The notes below the pieces were generated by a model, which was given only the letters and a program-made list of their open reading frames with translations, ran no database searches and had not been told where the DNA came from. Below, piece by piece: positions 40,644-50,006 of a DNA stretch of 51,359 nucleotides. Made by a program: the position numbers and the translations under genes. Source of the DNA: Saprospiraceae bacterium. Its GTDB lineage: Bacteria; Bacteroidota; Bacteroidia; Chitinophagales; Saprospiraceae. Location of the stretch: positions 1-51,359 of the forward strand of contig JANQLV010000018.1 in the NCBI GenBank assembly GCA_028280415.1, in the 5' to 3' direction. Within the stretch, counting starts at the first letter, position 1. Every line of letters begins with the position of its first letter.

Positions 40644-41417
40644 ATGGAAGAGATTATGCAATCCAACAGCTACTTCATCATTCCTTTAACAGTAGCTTAT
40701 ACGAGTATTTGCGCTTTATGGTTTTTCTTAAACCGCCGGGGAAAATTATGGGAAATAGAATCGATTGAAACTTCTGGCCACCCCTGGATGGATCTGGGGC
40801 TTAGCCTCTTAGCCAGCATTGGAATCTTTGGTATAGGCCAATTATATTCCGCAGGTTATTTAATCCCAAAAACCGGAACAACATTAATCAATCAATTAAT
40901 CATCTGGCCTCTAAATAATCTGCTGATCTTCTCTCCCATCTTTCTGGTGTTATTGTTCAGAAAGCAGGATTTAAAAACGGTATTTATTGCTCGAAAACAG
41001 GCAGGCTTGAAACTGGCTTTTGGTTTGGGTGCTTCTGCTCTGGGCATCTTGCTTTTTGTTGCTTTGAGGGGAGAATGGGACAGAATACCCGAAATTTTAG
41101 GTGATGCGATTAAAGTAGAGAAGCTTTCCAATTTTCCCGCAATCTTCTTTGAAAATGTTGCACTGGCTTTTCTTTTTGTCAGGCTAAAATGGGCTCTTAG
41201 CACAAAATGGGCAATCGGGATACCAGCAATACTTTTTGCTTTAGCACATGTACCCGGTTCGGTTGCCGAAGGTGATCCATGGATACATATTGCCATCTTT
41301 TTCTTCCTAACTGGTTCACTGACAACAGTGATCTTGTATACGGCCTACCGTAGCCGGGATATCCTGTGGTTAGGCCTAGTGCATTTCTTTATGGATATTG
41401 CTATAAAATCATTTTAA
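40644..41417 (+). CDS. CPBP family intramembrane protease-like protein with degenerate motif
   Basis: A 257-aa membrane protein with about seven or eight spans. The CPBP (Abi) group is suggested by FFENVALAFLFVRL at the place of EExxxR, FALAHVP (FxxxH) and a late HFFMDIA (HxxxD). The first motif has EN instead of EE, so a catalytic Glu is missing and activity is doubtful. The gene is 5 bases after the TraB-like gene and convergent with the TolC gene (23 bases). A shared role of the pair is inference. Confidence 0.65.
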   Translation: MEEIMQSNSYFIIPLTVAYTSICALWFFLNRRGKLWEIESIETSGHPWMDLGLSLLASIGIFGIGQLYSAGYLIPKTGTTLINQLIIWPLNNLLIFSPIFLVLLFRKQDLKTVFIARKQAGLKLAFGLGASALGILLFVALRGEWDRIPEILGDAIKVEKLSNFPAIFFENVALAFLFVRLKWALSTKWAIGIPAILFALAHVPGSVAEGDPWIHIAIFFFLTGSLTTVILYTAYRSRDILWLGLVHFFMDIAIKSF

Positions 41418-41440
41418 CATCATTGCTCGAATCACAAAAA

Positions 41441-42760
41441 TTAAAACTCTTCCTCCATAATCCGGCCACTGAGTTGAAGCAATTGTAGCTCGATAAGCTT
41501 TGCATCGTATTTTGCTGTATTATAATTCGTAGCTGCACTAAGCAAATTGAGTTGAGCCTGACGGTAATCAACAGAAGATGCCTGACCGGAATTAAATAAT
41601 TCTTCCGTTCTTTCAAAATTGAGTTGACTGACTTCCAGGCTTTGGAGTTCTGCATCCAAAATAAAAAGAGCATTCTGATAACTTTCCCAGGTATTCGTCA
41701 CATCCAGTTCCAGGCTGGATAAGGTTTGTTCCCTCTGGATACGTTGACTTTCAATACTGACCAGGGTATTCTGGCGCCGTATTTCGCGCAGGCCTCCGTC
41801 GAAAAGGTTCCAACTGAGGTTCAGCCCTACTGCCAATCCCCGATTAGTAGAAGAAGTGATAAATGCCTGGGCCGCATTATCCTGAAAAGTGAAATCATAA
41901 GATGCCGAGGAGTTTAGAACCGGCTTATTACCGGATTGTATAATCTTCAAATCATATTCGCTCAACTGAAGATTTTTATCGGATAAAATCACTTCTATAT
42001 TTTTAGCCTTAGCATCAGCAAGCAGACCTTGCAGACTCAGGCCGGATTGATAAGATACAGTAGTATCAACCCTGAAATCTTCACTTACCGTTTGCCCAAT
42101 CACAAAATTCAAATTGCGTTTGGCATTCGCCAGTTGTTGCTTGACATTAGACAAATTAATTCTATCCCGCTGAATATCCACTTCCGCATTAAGGATATCC
42201 AATTTCGACCCCTGCCCGTAATCGTAACGATATTGTGCCCTTTTCAATCTTTGTCCCGAAAGTTCAATAGTTTGCTCCTGAACTTTCAGGTTTTCGCTCA
42301 GACGAGCTACTTCATAATAGGACGAATAGAGCTGTAGCAGATTTTGCTCAATAGCCTGCCGGGTTTCAAAGTCCGCCAGTTCAACTCTTTCTTTTAATTG
42401 CTCTAAAGTGATATCCCTTTCTTTATCGATTAAAGTATAGTTAGCAATGAGCGAAGCATTGGTACTCCAGTTAAAGGCATTCGTAACTGTAATCTCCATC
42501 CCTGAACCAAATTTCTGATTCGAGCCTCCAAGATTGGAGCTAAGTCCGGCATTGGCATTAAGCGTAGGCAGGTAGCCATTATTTTTTTTACTGGTATTGT
42601 TTTCTGCAATGCGTTTATTGTTTTTCGCCACACGAATACCATAGTTTTTCTCTAACAGAATCTTCACTGCATCCGCTCGTGTCAAGGCATTTTGGGATAG
42701 TGCATCTTCACTAATAAAAACCGAAAAGACAATTAAATAAAACAATATATTCTTAGACAT
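41441..42760 (-). CDS. TolC-family outer membrane efflux protein
   Basis: A 439-aa protein with a signal peptide (ILFYLIVFSVFISEDALSQ) and two repeated OEP domains. Typical blocks: LTRADAVKILLEKNYGIRVA, KKNNGYLPTLNANAGLSSN, YRYDYGQGSKLDILNAEVDI, VGLNLSWNLFDGG and ELFNSGQASSVDYRQAQLNL. It forms the outer-membrane channel of the RND pump encoded upstream (gap 45 bases). It is the last gene of the marR-HlyD-RND-TolC operon. Confidence 0.92.
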   Translation of the reverse strand: MSKNILFYLIVFSVFISEDALSQNALTRADAVKILLEKNYGIRVAKNNKRIAENNTSKKNNGYLPTLNANAGLSSNLGGSNQKFGSGMEITVTNAFNWSTNASLIANYTLIDKERDITLEQLKERVELADFETRQAIEQNLLQLYSSYYEVARLSENLKVQEQTIELSGQRLKRAQYRYDYGQGSKLDILNAEVDIQRDRINLSNVKQQLANAKRNLNFVIGQTVSEDFRVDTTVSYQSGLSLQGLLADAKAKNIEVILSDKNLQLSEYDLKIIQSGNKPVLNSSASYDFTFQDNAAQAFITSSTNRGLAVGLNLSWNLFDGGLREIRRQNTLVSIESQRIQREQTLSSLELDVTNTWESYQNALFILDAELQSLEVSQLNFERTEELFNSGQASSVDYRQAQLNLLSAATNYNTAKYDAKLIELQLLQLSGRIMEEEF

Positions 42761-42805
42761 TTTCCTTTTTGTTTAAATGAATGCGCAGTACGCATAAATT
42801 CAGAT

Positions 42806-45800
42806 TTATAATTCGGCAACGGCTTCCTTTTCGGATTCCATCTCTTTAATAGCCCGTTCCACTTCTTCTCGCGCCGGCTTACGGCCGGTACGCAACCAGG
42901 TACCTCCCACTTTGATATAATTATTTAAAGAAAGCAATAGAGGCAAAAGCAGCAAGGTCAGAAAAGTGGCAATAAAAATCCCGTAGGAAATCGAGATCGC
43001 CATTGGAATCAAAAACTGCGCCTGACGGCTGGTTTCCAGCATCAGTGGAGCAAGGCCGGCGATGGTCGTCAGTGAAGTCAGAAAGATAGCTCTAAACCTG
43101 GAACGGCCGGCTTCATAGATCGCATCCTCGAATTTCATTCCTTCTTTCAAAAAGTTATTGAACTTACCAATCAGAACCAAACCGTCATTAACGACAATTC
43201 CGATCAGTGCGATAATTCCCAACCAGGAAAGAATATTGATCGGAAAACCGTGTAGGTAATGTCCCCAGGCAACCCCAATCAAACTAAAAGGAATCATCAC
43301 GAACAATAATAAGGGCTGGGAAAAGGACCTAAAGGTAAAAGCAATTACCATATAAATCAGTAGTAAGACAACCGGCAAGACCGTTCTGGCAGAACTCGAC
43401 ACCTTGGAAGCTTGTCGGTTTTGCCCCTCATAAGAAGCCGTGACGCTTGGATATCGCGCATTGATCTCTGGCATCAGATTAGTACGAATATCCGCCAGAA
43501 TATCCGTTGCACTTTCTTTATTATCTTTTAAATTCGCTTCGACTTTAATTTCTCTCTGACCATCCAGGTGATTAATGGATATATCCCCCCGCTCAATCGA
43601 ATATTCGGCAATCTCGGATAGCGGCACCCGGCTTCGCGAAGGCGTTACGATCCACATATTGTCTAAATCCTTGATCGAATTACGACCACCTTTATCGTAG
43701 CGAACCCATACCCTGATCTCATCTCGCCCTCTTTGAAAACGTTGTACAGATTGTCCAAAAAATCCACTACGCACCTGGGACATTACCTCGTTGAGCGTAA
43801 GATTAAGCAAATAGGCATTATCCTTTAACTGCATTCGAATTTCCTTAATCCCCGAAGGATCATTATCAGAAATATCTTTGAGTTTGTCATTTCCTTTCAA
43901 CATGGATTTCAACAAGTCCTTCGCCCCCTTAATTTCTCTGATATTATTACTCATCAAAGAAACTGAAATCGGTTTTCCTCCAAAATTCGACCCCGAATTA
44001 TATTCAATGGTTTCGATACCATACAGGGTCCCTACTTCTTTTTCAATAGCATTGGCGATCTCCAAAGAAGGGAAATCTCTCGATTCACCGGGTAGTAAGT
44101 TGACCGTCAAAGCAGCAGTGGAAGTTCCCGGGCCAATTTTTCGAATGGTATTAATAATGACCTGTTGGCTGTCCCGCTGGCGGGCAGTAAAATCTTCATT
44201 GATCCTCCAGGTCGCATTTTCTACCAGCGAAATGATAGAATCTGTTGTCATCTCGGGTGTTCCCTGGGGCATCCGCAAGCTTATCGAGACCCGGTCACTG
44301 GCAATGGCCGGAAAGAAAGTTATTTTAATGACCCCGCTTCCCATACCACCTAAAGTCAGGATAAGAAGAGCAATCGGAATGCTAAAACCAAATAGTTTAT
44401 TGTTCAAAAACAATCGCAATACCGGAGCATAAATTCGATCCCTCATAAAAGCCATAGCTTTATCTGCCCAGATATTGAGAAGGAATGATTTGCTTTCTTT
44501 TTTTAGCGCACGGGAATGTGCAATGTGTGAGGGAAGAATAATCAAAGCTTCAATCAGGGAGATGGCCAGGGTCAGCACAACGACGACAGAAACTTCCGAG
44601 AAAAATTTTCCGATTCGGCCATCTATAAAGAAAAAGGTTGAAAAAGCAATAATGGTAGTCAGAATAGCGGAGACAATCGGAGGAACAACTTCAAGTGTTC
44701 CGTCAATTGCTGCCCGAATCGGTTTTTTCCCTTTTTCATAATGATGATAAATATTTTCACCGATTACGATACCATCATCTACCAAAATTCCGATTACGAT
44801 AATCATTCCGAAAAGGGAAAGTACATTAACCGTAATCAGATTAGGAGCAGCAATGAACATTCCGAAAAAACCAAAGGGAAGTCCCACCGCTACCCAAAAT
44901 GCCAAACTGGGTTTTAGAAATAAAGAAAGGAAAATTAATACTAAAAGAATTCCAATCGCTCCATTCTCCGCCAGAAGTTGAGTCCTTTCCTTAATCGTCT
45001 TGGAAGCATCCCTGGTCACTGAAAGATGAGCATTATTATACTGTTGATTAAACTTCTCAATGTATTCTGTAGTTTTATCCGCAGCAACTACCAGATCTTC
45101 ATTATTCGTGGTAGAAATGCGAAACTGGATAGCTGGTTCGCGATTATAATACACCCGGTCCGGGCTTTCCGACCAACGATCTCTCACTGTAGCTACATCG
45201 CGCAGGCGTATCACCTCCCCCGTATTAGTAGCACGTACAACTATAAAGTCGAGTTCATCACCATAATAAGCTCGATTATTGGCCCGGATCAGATATTCTT
45301 CTGTATCCGTTTTAATATTTCCTCCCGTTGTCAAAATATTTGCATTAGCTACGGCTCTGGCAACCTCATTGAACGTAAGATCATAAGCCCGGAGATCCTG
45401 TTCCCTGACGGCTATCTCTATTTCTTCTTCAGGAAAGCCGGAAAGTTCAACCTGTGAAATATCGTCTACTGCTCTGAGATCATCCTCTACCCTTCTGGCA
45501 ATCTGTTTCAGCGTTTTTAAAGGAATATTCTTACCACTCAAAGTAAATGCAATCGCCTCATTTACATTTTCCTGCTTTGCAATAATTGGAGGCTCCATAC
45601 CAACGGGGAAATTTGGAACCCGATCTACAGCATTTTTTACATCCGCCAGGACCACATCAATATCCGCATCTTCAAAAGTTTCGACCGTGATAGTAGCTGT
45701 ATTTTCGAAAGAACTTGAAGTCACGCGATCAATACCGATCAATCCCCTGAGATTGTCTTCTATTTTTAAAACTACTCCTTCCTCCATCTCAGCCGGTGAA

Positions 45801-45964
45801 GCCCCCGGATAGGCTACACTGATATTAATAATATTGGATTCATTCAGTGGAAAGAAAGAAGATTTTAACTGAAGCGCACCCAATATTCCGAAAATAGCTA
45901 CCGCTATCATAATAATATTAACCGCTACCGGATACTTAATAAAATAGGATACAATTCCTTTCAT
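42806..45964 (-). CDS. RND superfamily efflux pump inner-membrane subunit (AcrB-like)
   Basis: A 1052-aa protein with two six-helix halves and large periplasmic loops. TM1 is VNIIMIAVAIFGILGALQL. The proton-relay pair of Asp lies near residue 400 in VIGILVDDGIVIGENIYHH. The second half holds GWGHYLHGFP-like VAWGHYLHGFPINILSWLG and IVVNDGLVLIGKFN, where a single Asp matches TM10. The N-terminal domain lacks the strict HAE-1 substrate residues, so drug versus metal or lipid export cannot be said. It is preceded by the membrane-fusion gene (5 bases). Confidence 0.93.
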   Translation of the reverse strand: MKGIVSYFIKYPVAVNIIMIAVAIFGILGALQLKSSFFPLNESNIINISVAYPGASPAEMEEGVVLKIEDNLRGLIGIDRVTSSSFENTATITVETFEDADIDVVLADVKNAVDRVPNFPVGMEPPIIAKQENVNEAIAFTLSGKNIPLKTLKQIARRVEDDLRAVDDISQVELSGFPEEEIEIAVREQDLRAYDLTFNEVARAVANANILTTGGNIKTDTEEYLIRANNRAYYGDELDFIVVRATNTGEVIRLRDVATVRDRWSESPDRVYYNREPAIQFRISTTNNEDLVVAADKTTEYIEKFNQQYNNAHLSVTRDASKTIKERTQLLAENGAIGILLVLIFLSLFLKPSLAFWVAVGLPFGFFGMFIAAPNLITVNVLSLFGMIIVIGILVDDGIVIGENIYHHYEKGKKPIRAAIDGTLEVVPPIVSAILTTIIAFSTFFFIDGRIGKFFSEVSVVVVLTLAISLIEALIILPSHIAHSRALKKESKSFLLNIWADKAMAFMRDRIYAPVLRLFLNNKLFGFSIPIALLILTLGGMGSGVIKITFFPAIASDRVSISLRMPQGTPEMTTDSIISLVENATWRINEDFTARQRDSQQVIINTIRKIGPGTSTAALTVNLLPGESRDFPSLEIANAIEKEVGTLYGIETIEYNSGSNFGGKPISVSLMSNNIREIKGAKDLLKSMLKGNDKLKDISDNDPSGIKEIRMQLKDNAYLLNLTLNEVMSQVRSGFFGQSVQRFQRGRDEIRVWVRYDKGGRNSIKDLDNMWIVTPSRSRVPLSEIAEYSIERGDISINHLDGQREIKVEANLKDNKESATDILADIRTNLMPEINARYPSVTASYEGQNRQASKVSSSARTVLPVVLLLIYMVIAFTFRSFSQPLLLFVMIPFSLIGVAWGHYLHGFPINILSWLGIIALIGIVVNDGLVLIGKFNNFLKEGMKFEDAIYEAGRSRFRAIFLTSLTTIAGLAPLMLETSRQAQFLIPMAISISYGIFIATFLTLLLLPLLLSLNNYIKVGGTWLRTGRKPAREEVERAIKEMESEKEAVAEL

Positions 45965-45969
45965 GGTGA

Positions 45970-47079
45970 TTACTTGAATTTTTGAACGCGCATTCCGGCA
46001 TAAGCTCCGGGTACGGACTTAGATAAAATTTCTGTTCCATCTACCAGACCTCTGACTACGACTGTATTCTCCTTGTAATATACAGGTTCGATTTCCTGCA
46101 TTTGCAGTATGGAATCTTTGAAAACGAAAAGTTTATTATTATCCACTAATAGCTTACGGGATACTTCATAGGTATTCTGTTCATTTCTAGTCTGCAGGTC
46201 CGCTTCCAAATACATTCCTTCTTTCAGCCCCGCTCCCGATACGCCAATGTAAACCTGAATGGTTTGAGATGCCTGATCTACTTTGGGATTCACCCTGGCG
46301 ACTTTTCCTTTCCAGCTTTTAGAACGCTCCACATTATGCAATACAACCTGTTTTCCAAGTTGTAATAAATCCGAATAGGCCGTATTTACGGCTACTTCCA
46401 GTTCAAAAACGTCAGGATTGATGAACTCTCCAAGCTTTTGCCCGGCACGTACCAAAGTACCTTTATCAACCAGCGTTTCAGTCAGAATCCCCGAATAGGG
46501 TGCGTAGATCACATACTTGGTCAAACGTTCTTCCAGGTTTTTGACATTATAATAAGCCGTGAGAATGTTTCTACCGGCGACAAACATTTTTTCTTTTTCA
46601 GAAACTGCTTTGGGTAAAGGAGGAACAGATTTTTCGATATCAAAGGCTTGAACATACTGCTCCCAATTCGGATAGGCATCGGGATAATCCAGTTTCAAAT
46701 CCGGTAACAAAAGAACAATCTGGTTGTAAAGATTACTCTTTTGAGAACGCAAATTGGCTCGATGCTCATCACTATTTATTTGAAGTAAGATTTCTCCTTT
46801 TTTATAATATACCCCGGGTTTAAAAAGGTGGGCACTTTGCTCGAATATCCCCTGTACTTCGGAAAATATTTCCACGCGATTCTTGGCCATAAGATTACCA
46901 CTCGTAGTAATGTTTATCGGAGTTTCCCCATTTACCACCTGCTCGGTAAACACTGTGGTCCAAACCTTTTCTGTTTTAGGTTTCAGGGCTTTTTTAGCAG
47001 CCATCATTTTTTTATTTAAAAAAACAGCACCGGCAATAAGTCCGATTCCCAGTAGAGCCAGTATAATTTTCCTTATCAT
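45970..47079 (-). CDS. HlyD/RND membrane-fusion (periplasmic adaptor) protein
   Basis: A 369-aa protein with an N-terminal anchor helix (KIILALLGIGLIAGAVFL). The lipoyl half-motifs are GNLMAKNRVEIFSEVQGIFE and YAPYSGILTETLVDKGTLVRAGQKLGEF (in two short blocks), separated by a coiled hairpin. The beta-barrel has FELEVAVNTAYSDLLQLG and the later VDQASQTIQVYIGV. It joins the RND pump to TolC. It starts 11 bases after the marR gene and ends 5 before the pump gene. Confidence 0.92.
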   Translation of the reverse strand: MIRKIILALLGIGLIAGAVFLNKKMMAAKKALKPKTEKVWTTVFTEQVVNGETPINITTSGNLMAKNRVEIFSEVQGIFEQSAHLFKPGVYYKKGEILLQINSDEHRANLRSQKSNLYNQIVLLLPDLKLDYPDAYPNWEQYVQAFDIEKSVPPLPKAVSEKEKMFVAGRNILTAYYNVKNLEERLTKYVIYAPYSGILTETLVDKGTLVRAGQKLGEFINPDVFELEVAVNTAYSDLLQLGKQVVLHNVERSKSWKGKVARVNPKVDQASQTIQVYIGVSGAGLKEGMYLEADLQTRNEQNTYEVSRKLLVDNNKLFVFKDSILQMQEIEPVYYKENTVVVRGLVDGTEILSKSVPGAYAGMRVQKFK

Positions 47080-47090
47080 GATAGGTTAGT

Positions 47091-47540
47091 TTAAGGTGCT
47101 TCGTTATGATTTATATTGTTTTGAACTTTTCTCAATATCTCAATTAAAGTATGAACCTCGCCTTCACTTAATCCTGCTTGTAGTTCCCGCATACATTTCT
47201 CCATAATTGGCATCGTGTTTTTAAAAACCCGAATACCGTTTTTAGTGATAAAAATTCGATTAATGCGCTTGTCTTTTTTATCGGAAATTCTGGCGACCAG
47301 ATTGTGTTTTTCCATATTATTGATCAAACGGGTTAGTGTGGTCTTATTTCGATTGGTAATCAATGCCAGATCATTTTGGATACGGCCATCCTCTTCGTAA
47401 AGCATTTTCAGGGTAACCCACTGTTCGATGGTCAAATTAAGATTGTGCATTTTAAATTTCTCCATGACGTAGTTACCCATCATCTTGCCGGTCTTCCCAA
47501 TCCAGGGCATTATCGTTTTATTTATATCGGGTAAATTCAT
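47091..47540 (-). CDS. MarR family transcriptional regulator of the efflux operon
   Basis: A 149-aa protein from the ATG at 47540. The frame is open to 47597, but the extra 19 residues have no family counterpart and the operator-like palindrome would lie in the coding region. Winged HTH: LTIEQWVTLKMLYEEDGRIQ, NDLALITNRNKTTLTRLINN, LVARISDKKDKRINRIFIT (wing). C-terminal helices form the dimer. It is the first gene of the operon with the adaptor, pump and TolC genes and probably represses them; ligand unknown. Confidence 0.9.
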   Translation of the reverse strand: MNLPDINKTIMPWIGKTGKMMGNYVMEKFKMHNLNLTIEQWVTLKMLYEEDGRIQNDLALITNRNKTTLTRLINNMEKHNLVARISDKKDKRINRIFITKNGIRVFKNTMPIMEKCMRELQAGLSEGEVHTLIEILRKVQNNINHNEAP

Positions 47541-47568
47541 ATTACAAGAGGCAATAAAGGTCAATTTA

Positions 47569-47582
47569 GTTGCATATACAAC
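47569..47582. promoter_or_regulatory. Candidate MarR operator GTTGCATATACAAC
   Basis: Imperfect palindrome (GTTG/CAAC arms, centre CATATA) 29-42 bases before the marR ATG. It lies between TTTG (47594-47591, minus strand) and TAAATTGA (47568-47561), the nearest promoter-like boxes. Confidence 0.45.
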
Positions 47583-47664
47583 CTTTTTCTCAAACACATA
47601 GCATTTAACATCGGGAAATTTGATTTTGTTTCGAAAATTGTCCAGTTTTATCTGAAGCTTTTTT

Positions 47665-47880
47665 CTATCCTTTTGTCCCTCTGGAAACTTCCCCCACTTT
47701 TAAGAGCGGCCAGGTCCGGTTGAGTACTTTATCCTGATTTTTGATTTGTGGTTGGAGTGTAGACCATTTCGATTGAAATTCTGTCTCGGTAAGTGAACGA
47801 TCAGATTCTAGCAAGCGATATAACTTTTGGGTAAAGCAGGTGTGAACCCCTGTCCGCTTTTCTGTCGTTCCATTCCCATT
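47665..47880 (-). pseudogene. 71-codon coding-like frame without a start codon, possible remnant or repeat element
   Basis: A minus-strand frame opens after a TAA (47883-47881) and runs 71 codons to TAG (47665-47667). Blocks such as VHTCFTQKLYRLLESDRSL, TETEFQSKWSTLQPQ and a PLLKVGEVSRGTKG end look protein-like, but there is no ATG. The upstream frame starts with PLLKWEWNDRK in another frame, so a frameshift near a GGGG run is possible. I do not recognise the family. Confidence 0.3.
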
Positions 47881-47890
47881 TTAAGAGCGG
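47698..47890 (+). repeat. 12-bp direct repeat TTTTAAGAGCGG, two copies 181 bases apart
   Basis: Exact copies lie at 47698-47709 and 47879-47890. Next to each copy, degenerate similarity goes on for about 30 bases (TGGG, GGAA, CAGA and GGACA blocks on the minus strand). The copies flank the decayed frame. Confidence 0.5.
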
Positions 47891-48001
47891 GTCTGGAAAT
47901 TATTACTAACAGCGTTCAAATGATTCCGAGCAAAAAATACCTAAGCTCTCTTTGAGTTGAAAGCAAACGCCGTACTTTTCTCAGAAAGCATTTCTGTATA
48001 T

Positions 48002-48028
48002 TAAAAGAAAAATTCCGACAGCCGGAAT
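48002..48028 (-). terminator. Intrinsic terminator of the dioxygenase gene
   Basis: On the minus strand ATTCCG-GCTGT-CGGAAT (48028-48012) is followed by TTTTTCTTTT. It lies just after the stop codon at 48040. Confidence 0.75.
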
Positions 48029-48039
48029 GAATTAGAATA

Positions 48040-49023
48040 CTACCATTTTTTCAAACCCAGTAATTTTTCTCCCAATTCACTTAACTGAGCCGTTTTGTAT
48101 TTAGTCTGCTCCCAATTTCTGGGATCTCCCGGAAAAGCATAGCCCTCTGGAGCGATCCGGTCTTTCCAGGAATTAATTCGCCATGTTCTGAGTCCGGGAT
48201 CGTCTTCCTGAGCAGGCATCATTGAAATATACTGAGCAATCCTGACTTTGTCGTTTGAAAGATTAGGACGGATACCGTGCGGTTCCGAACTATTGAAGAT
48301 CAATAAATCTCCAGCTTCCATGGGCACTTTAACAATTTTATCTTCCAGCCCCCTTATATCCGGCTTAAAATGATCTCTGTCTTCGGGCTGTGTTAATTTC
48401 CAAGTATCATAATTTTTAAACAACCAGGGAATACATTGGAATCCACCCATATTTTCATCTGTTTGGTCTTCCAGTGCCAATACCCCCTGTACATTTTGTG
48501 GTTTGGTCTCCGGGTCATAATCCCAATGAATAAAGCCTTTGTATTCATATCCGGGACGCATGGGAAAATTTAGATTTGCCCGATCGATCGTCACCCATAA
48601 TTTTTCAGTACCCCAAATATCAACAAAGGAATTATATACTCTCGGCGACTGGCGATTATTCCATAACATTTGATGATTGTAGACTTCAACCATTCCCGTA
48701 CCGGCTAATTCTTTCATTTGGATTTCGGCCCGTGGAGGTGTATACCAGGTCCTTTTATCATTTGGATCTTTTTCTTCAAATTCCCAGAGGAAAGCTGCTG
48801 TTTGAGCAGCCTGTTCCCGACTAACCGCATTTTTAATCAACACATAACCCTTCTCTTTCCAAAAATTCCATTGCTCCAGAGTCAATACTTTTAGGGAATC
48901 CGCAGTAGCCTCCTGCCTTAAATTCACGGTGCTACTTTTGGCAGTGGAAGGATTTCCGGGAATATTTTTGTGCTGGTTATCCGGTATCCTATTTTGATTG
49001 GTCATTTGATTCTGATTATCCAT
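48040..49023 (-). CDS. Phytanoyl-CoA dioxygenase (PhyH) family protein
   Basis: A 327-aa non-haem iron, 2-oxoglutarate dioxygenase. Iron ligands: His166 and Asp168 in FIHWDYD and His249 in SSEPHGIRPN; a 2-oxoglutarate Arg (Arg252 or Arg261) follows. The N-terminal 40 residues are Asn/Gln-rich and probably disordered. LTLEQWNFWKEKGYVLIKNA is the usual PhyH opening. The family hydroxylates lipids and diverse small molecules; the substrate is unknown. A divergent AraC regulator lies 140 bases away and probably controls it. Confidence 0.9.
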   Translation of the reverse strand: MDNQNQMTNQNRIPDNQHKNIPGNPSTAKSSTVNLRQEATADSLKVLTLEQWNFWKEKGYVLIKNAVSREQAAQTAAFLWEFEEKDPNDKRTWYTPPRAEIQMKELAGTGMVEVYNHQMLWNNRQSPRVYNSFVDIWGTEKLWVTIDRANLNFPMRPGYEYKGFIHWDYDPETKPQNVQGVLALEDQTDENMGGFQCIPWLFKNYDTWKLTQPEDRDHFKPDIRGLEDKIVKVPMEAGDLLIFNSSEPHGIRPNLSNDKVRIAQYISMMPAQEDDPGLRTWRINSWKDRIAPEGYAFPGDPRNWEQTKYKTAQLSELGEKLLGLKKW

Positions 49024-49055
49024 AATGCAATTTTTTGATGAAAGGATAAGACAAA

Positions 49056-49114
49056 TTTGAACAAAATCTTCAAATGATATTTTCAGAAACTTAACTAATA
49101 ATTGTACAATATTG
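49056..49114. promoter_or_regulatory. Two inverted repeats in the dioxygenase/AraC divergent promoter
   Basis: TTTGAA-N7-TTCAAA at 49056-49074 and the perfect palindrome ATTGTACAAT at 49101-49110, overlapping CAATATTG (49107-49114). AraC proteins often bind direct repeats, so these may belong to another factor. Confidence 0.4.
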
Positions 49115-49163
49115 ATTTATTTTACACAAAAGCCATATTTTAAGCTCAATTTAATTAAAATAC

Positions 49164-50006
49164 ATGAAAGTCCAGCTAGAAACCATCACAAGCAAAGTCA
49201 ATCGATCATTTACGATGATGTTCAATCCCCGCTTGAATGATTTATTCTTCTGGCATTTTCATCCGGAATACGAACTGGTTTATATTGAAGGAGCAAACGG
49301 GACGCGCCATGTCGGAGAACATTTTTCAACCTACGAAAAAAGTGATCTGGTTTTGATTGGTTCGAATATTCCGCATTTGAATTTTGATTACGGTGTAAAA
49401 ACAGAATATAAAAAAGTAGTAGTTCATCTGAAAAAAGAATTTGTTGAATCCCTTATCAGGGCAACACCTGAATTGTCTCCGCTGCAAAATTTGTTTGAAA
49501 GATCAGGATTCGGCATTGCTTTTACAGGGAAGCAAAAAGAACTACTTGGAAAAAATTTATTTGACCTGGAACATCAATCACCATTTCAGCAATACCTCCG
49601 ACTGTTAGAAATTTTACATGAGTTATCCGGAATCGGGGAATATGACTTATTGCACGAACAGCCTTACGATATAAAAATCAATGACCGGAAACAAGGAAGG
49701 ATAAGAACAATTTATGCATTCATCGATAAAAATTATCATCGAAAAATTGAATTGCAGGAAGTAGCGCATCTAAGCAATATGTCCAAAGAAGCATTTTGTC
49801 GTTATTTTAAAAAAGTAACAAAATATACCTTTGTAGAATTTTTAAACCGTTATCGAATCAGTCAGTCCAAGCGTCATTTGATGTATGGAAAATCAATTAG
49901 TGATGCCTGCTACAGTTCAGGTTTCGAAAGCCTTTCTTATTATAACAGAACTTTTAAAAAAATTACTGGTAAAAATCCAAGTGATTTCAGAAAAAAATAT
50001 TTGTAA
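49164..50006 (+). CDS. AraC family transcriptional regulator
   Basis: A 280-aa protein with an N-terminal cupin (FFWHFHPEYELVYIEGANGT, GEHFSTYEKSDLVLIGSNIPH) carrying His residues as in sugar- or metabolite-sensing AraC regulators. The C-terminal pair of HTHs begins near residue 175 (RIRTIYAFIDKNYHRKIELQ, HLSNMSKEAFCRYFKK) and ends SDACYSSGFESLSYYNRTF, KKITGKNPSDFRKKYL. It is divergent from the PhyH-family gene and is the likely regulator of it. Confidence 0.92.
   Translation: MKVQLETITSKVNRSFTMMFNPRLNDLFFWHFHPEYELVYIEGANGTRHVGEHFSTYEKSDLVLIGSNIPHLNFDYGVKTEYKKVVVHLKKEFVESLIRATPELSPLQNLFERSGFGIAFTGKQKELLGKNLFDLEHQSPFQQYLRLLEILHELSGIGEYDLLHEQPYDIKINDRKQGRIRTIYAFIDKNYHRKIELQEVAHLSNMSKEAFCRYFKKVTKYTFVEFLNRYRISQSKRHLMYGKSISDACYSSGFESLSYYNRTFKKITGKNPSDFRKKYL

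Larger units (their letters stand above)
47541..48039. other. 499-base spacer: MarR operator, a decayed element, and a terminator at the end
   Basis: The left part is the marR promoter. The middle (47665-47890) has a protein-like frame without a start codon and a 12-bp direct repeat. The right end (48002-48028) is the terminator of the dioxygenase gene. No intact gene was found. Confidence 0.6.

Noticed and set aside
45026-45457. 143-codon frame antisense to the RND pump
   Set aside because: Lies wholly inside the well-supported pump gene; composition follows its codon pattern.
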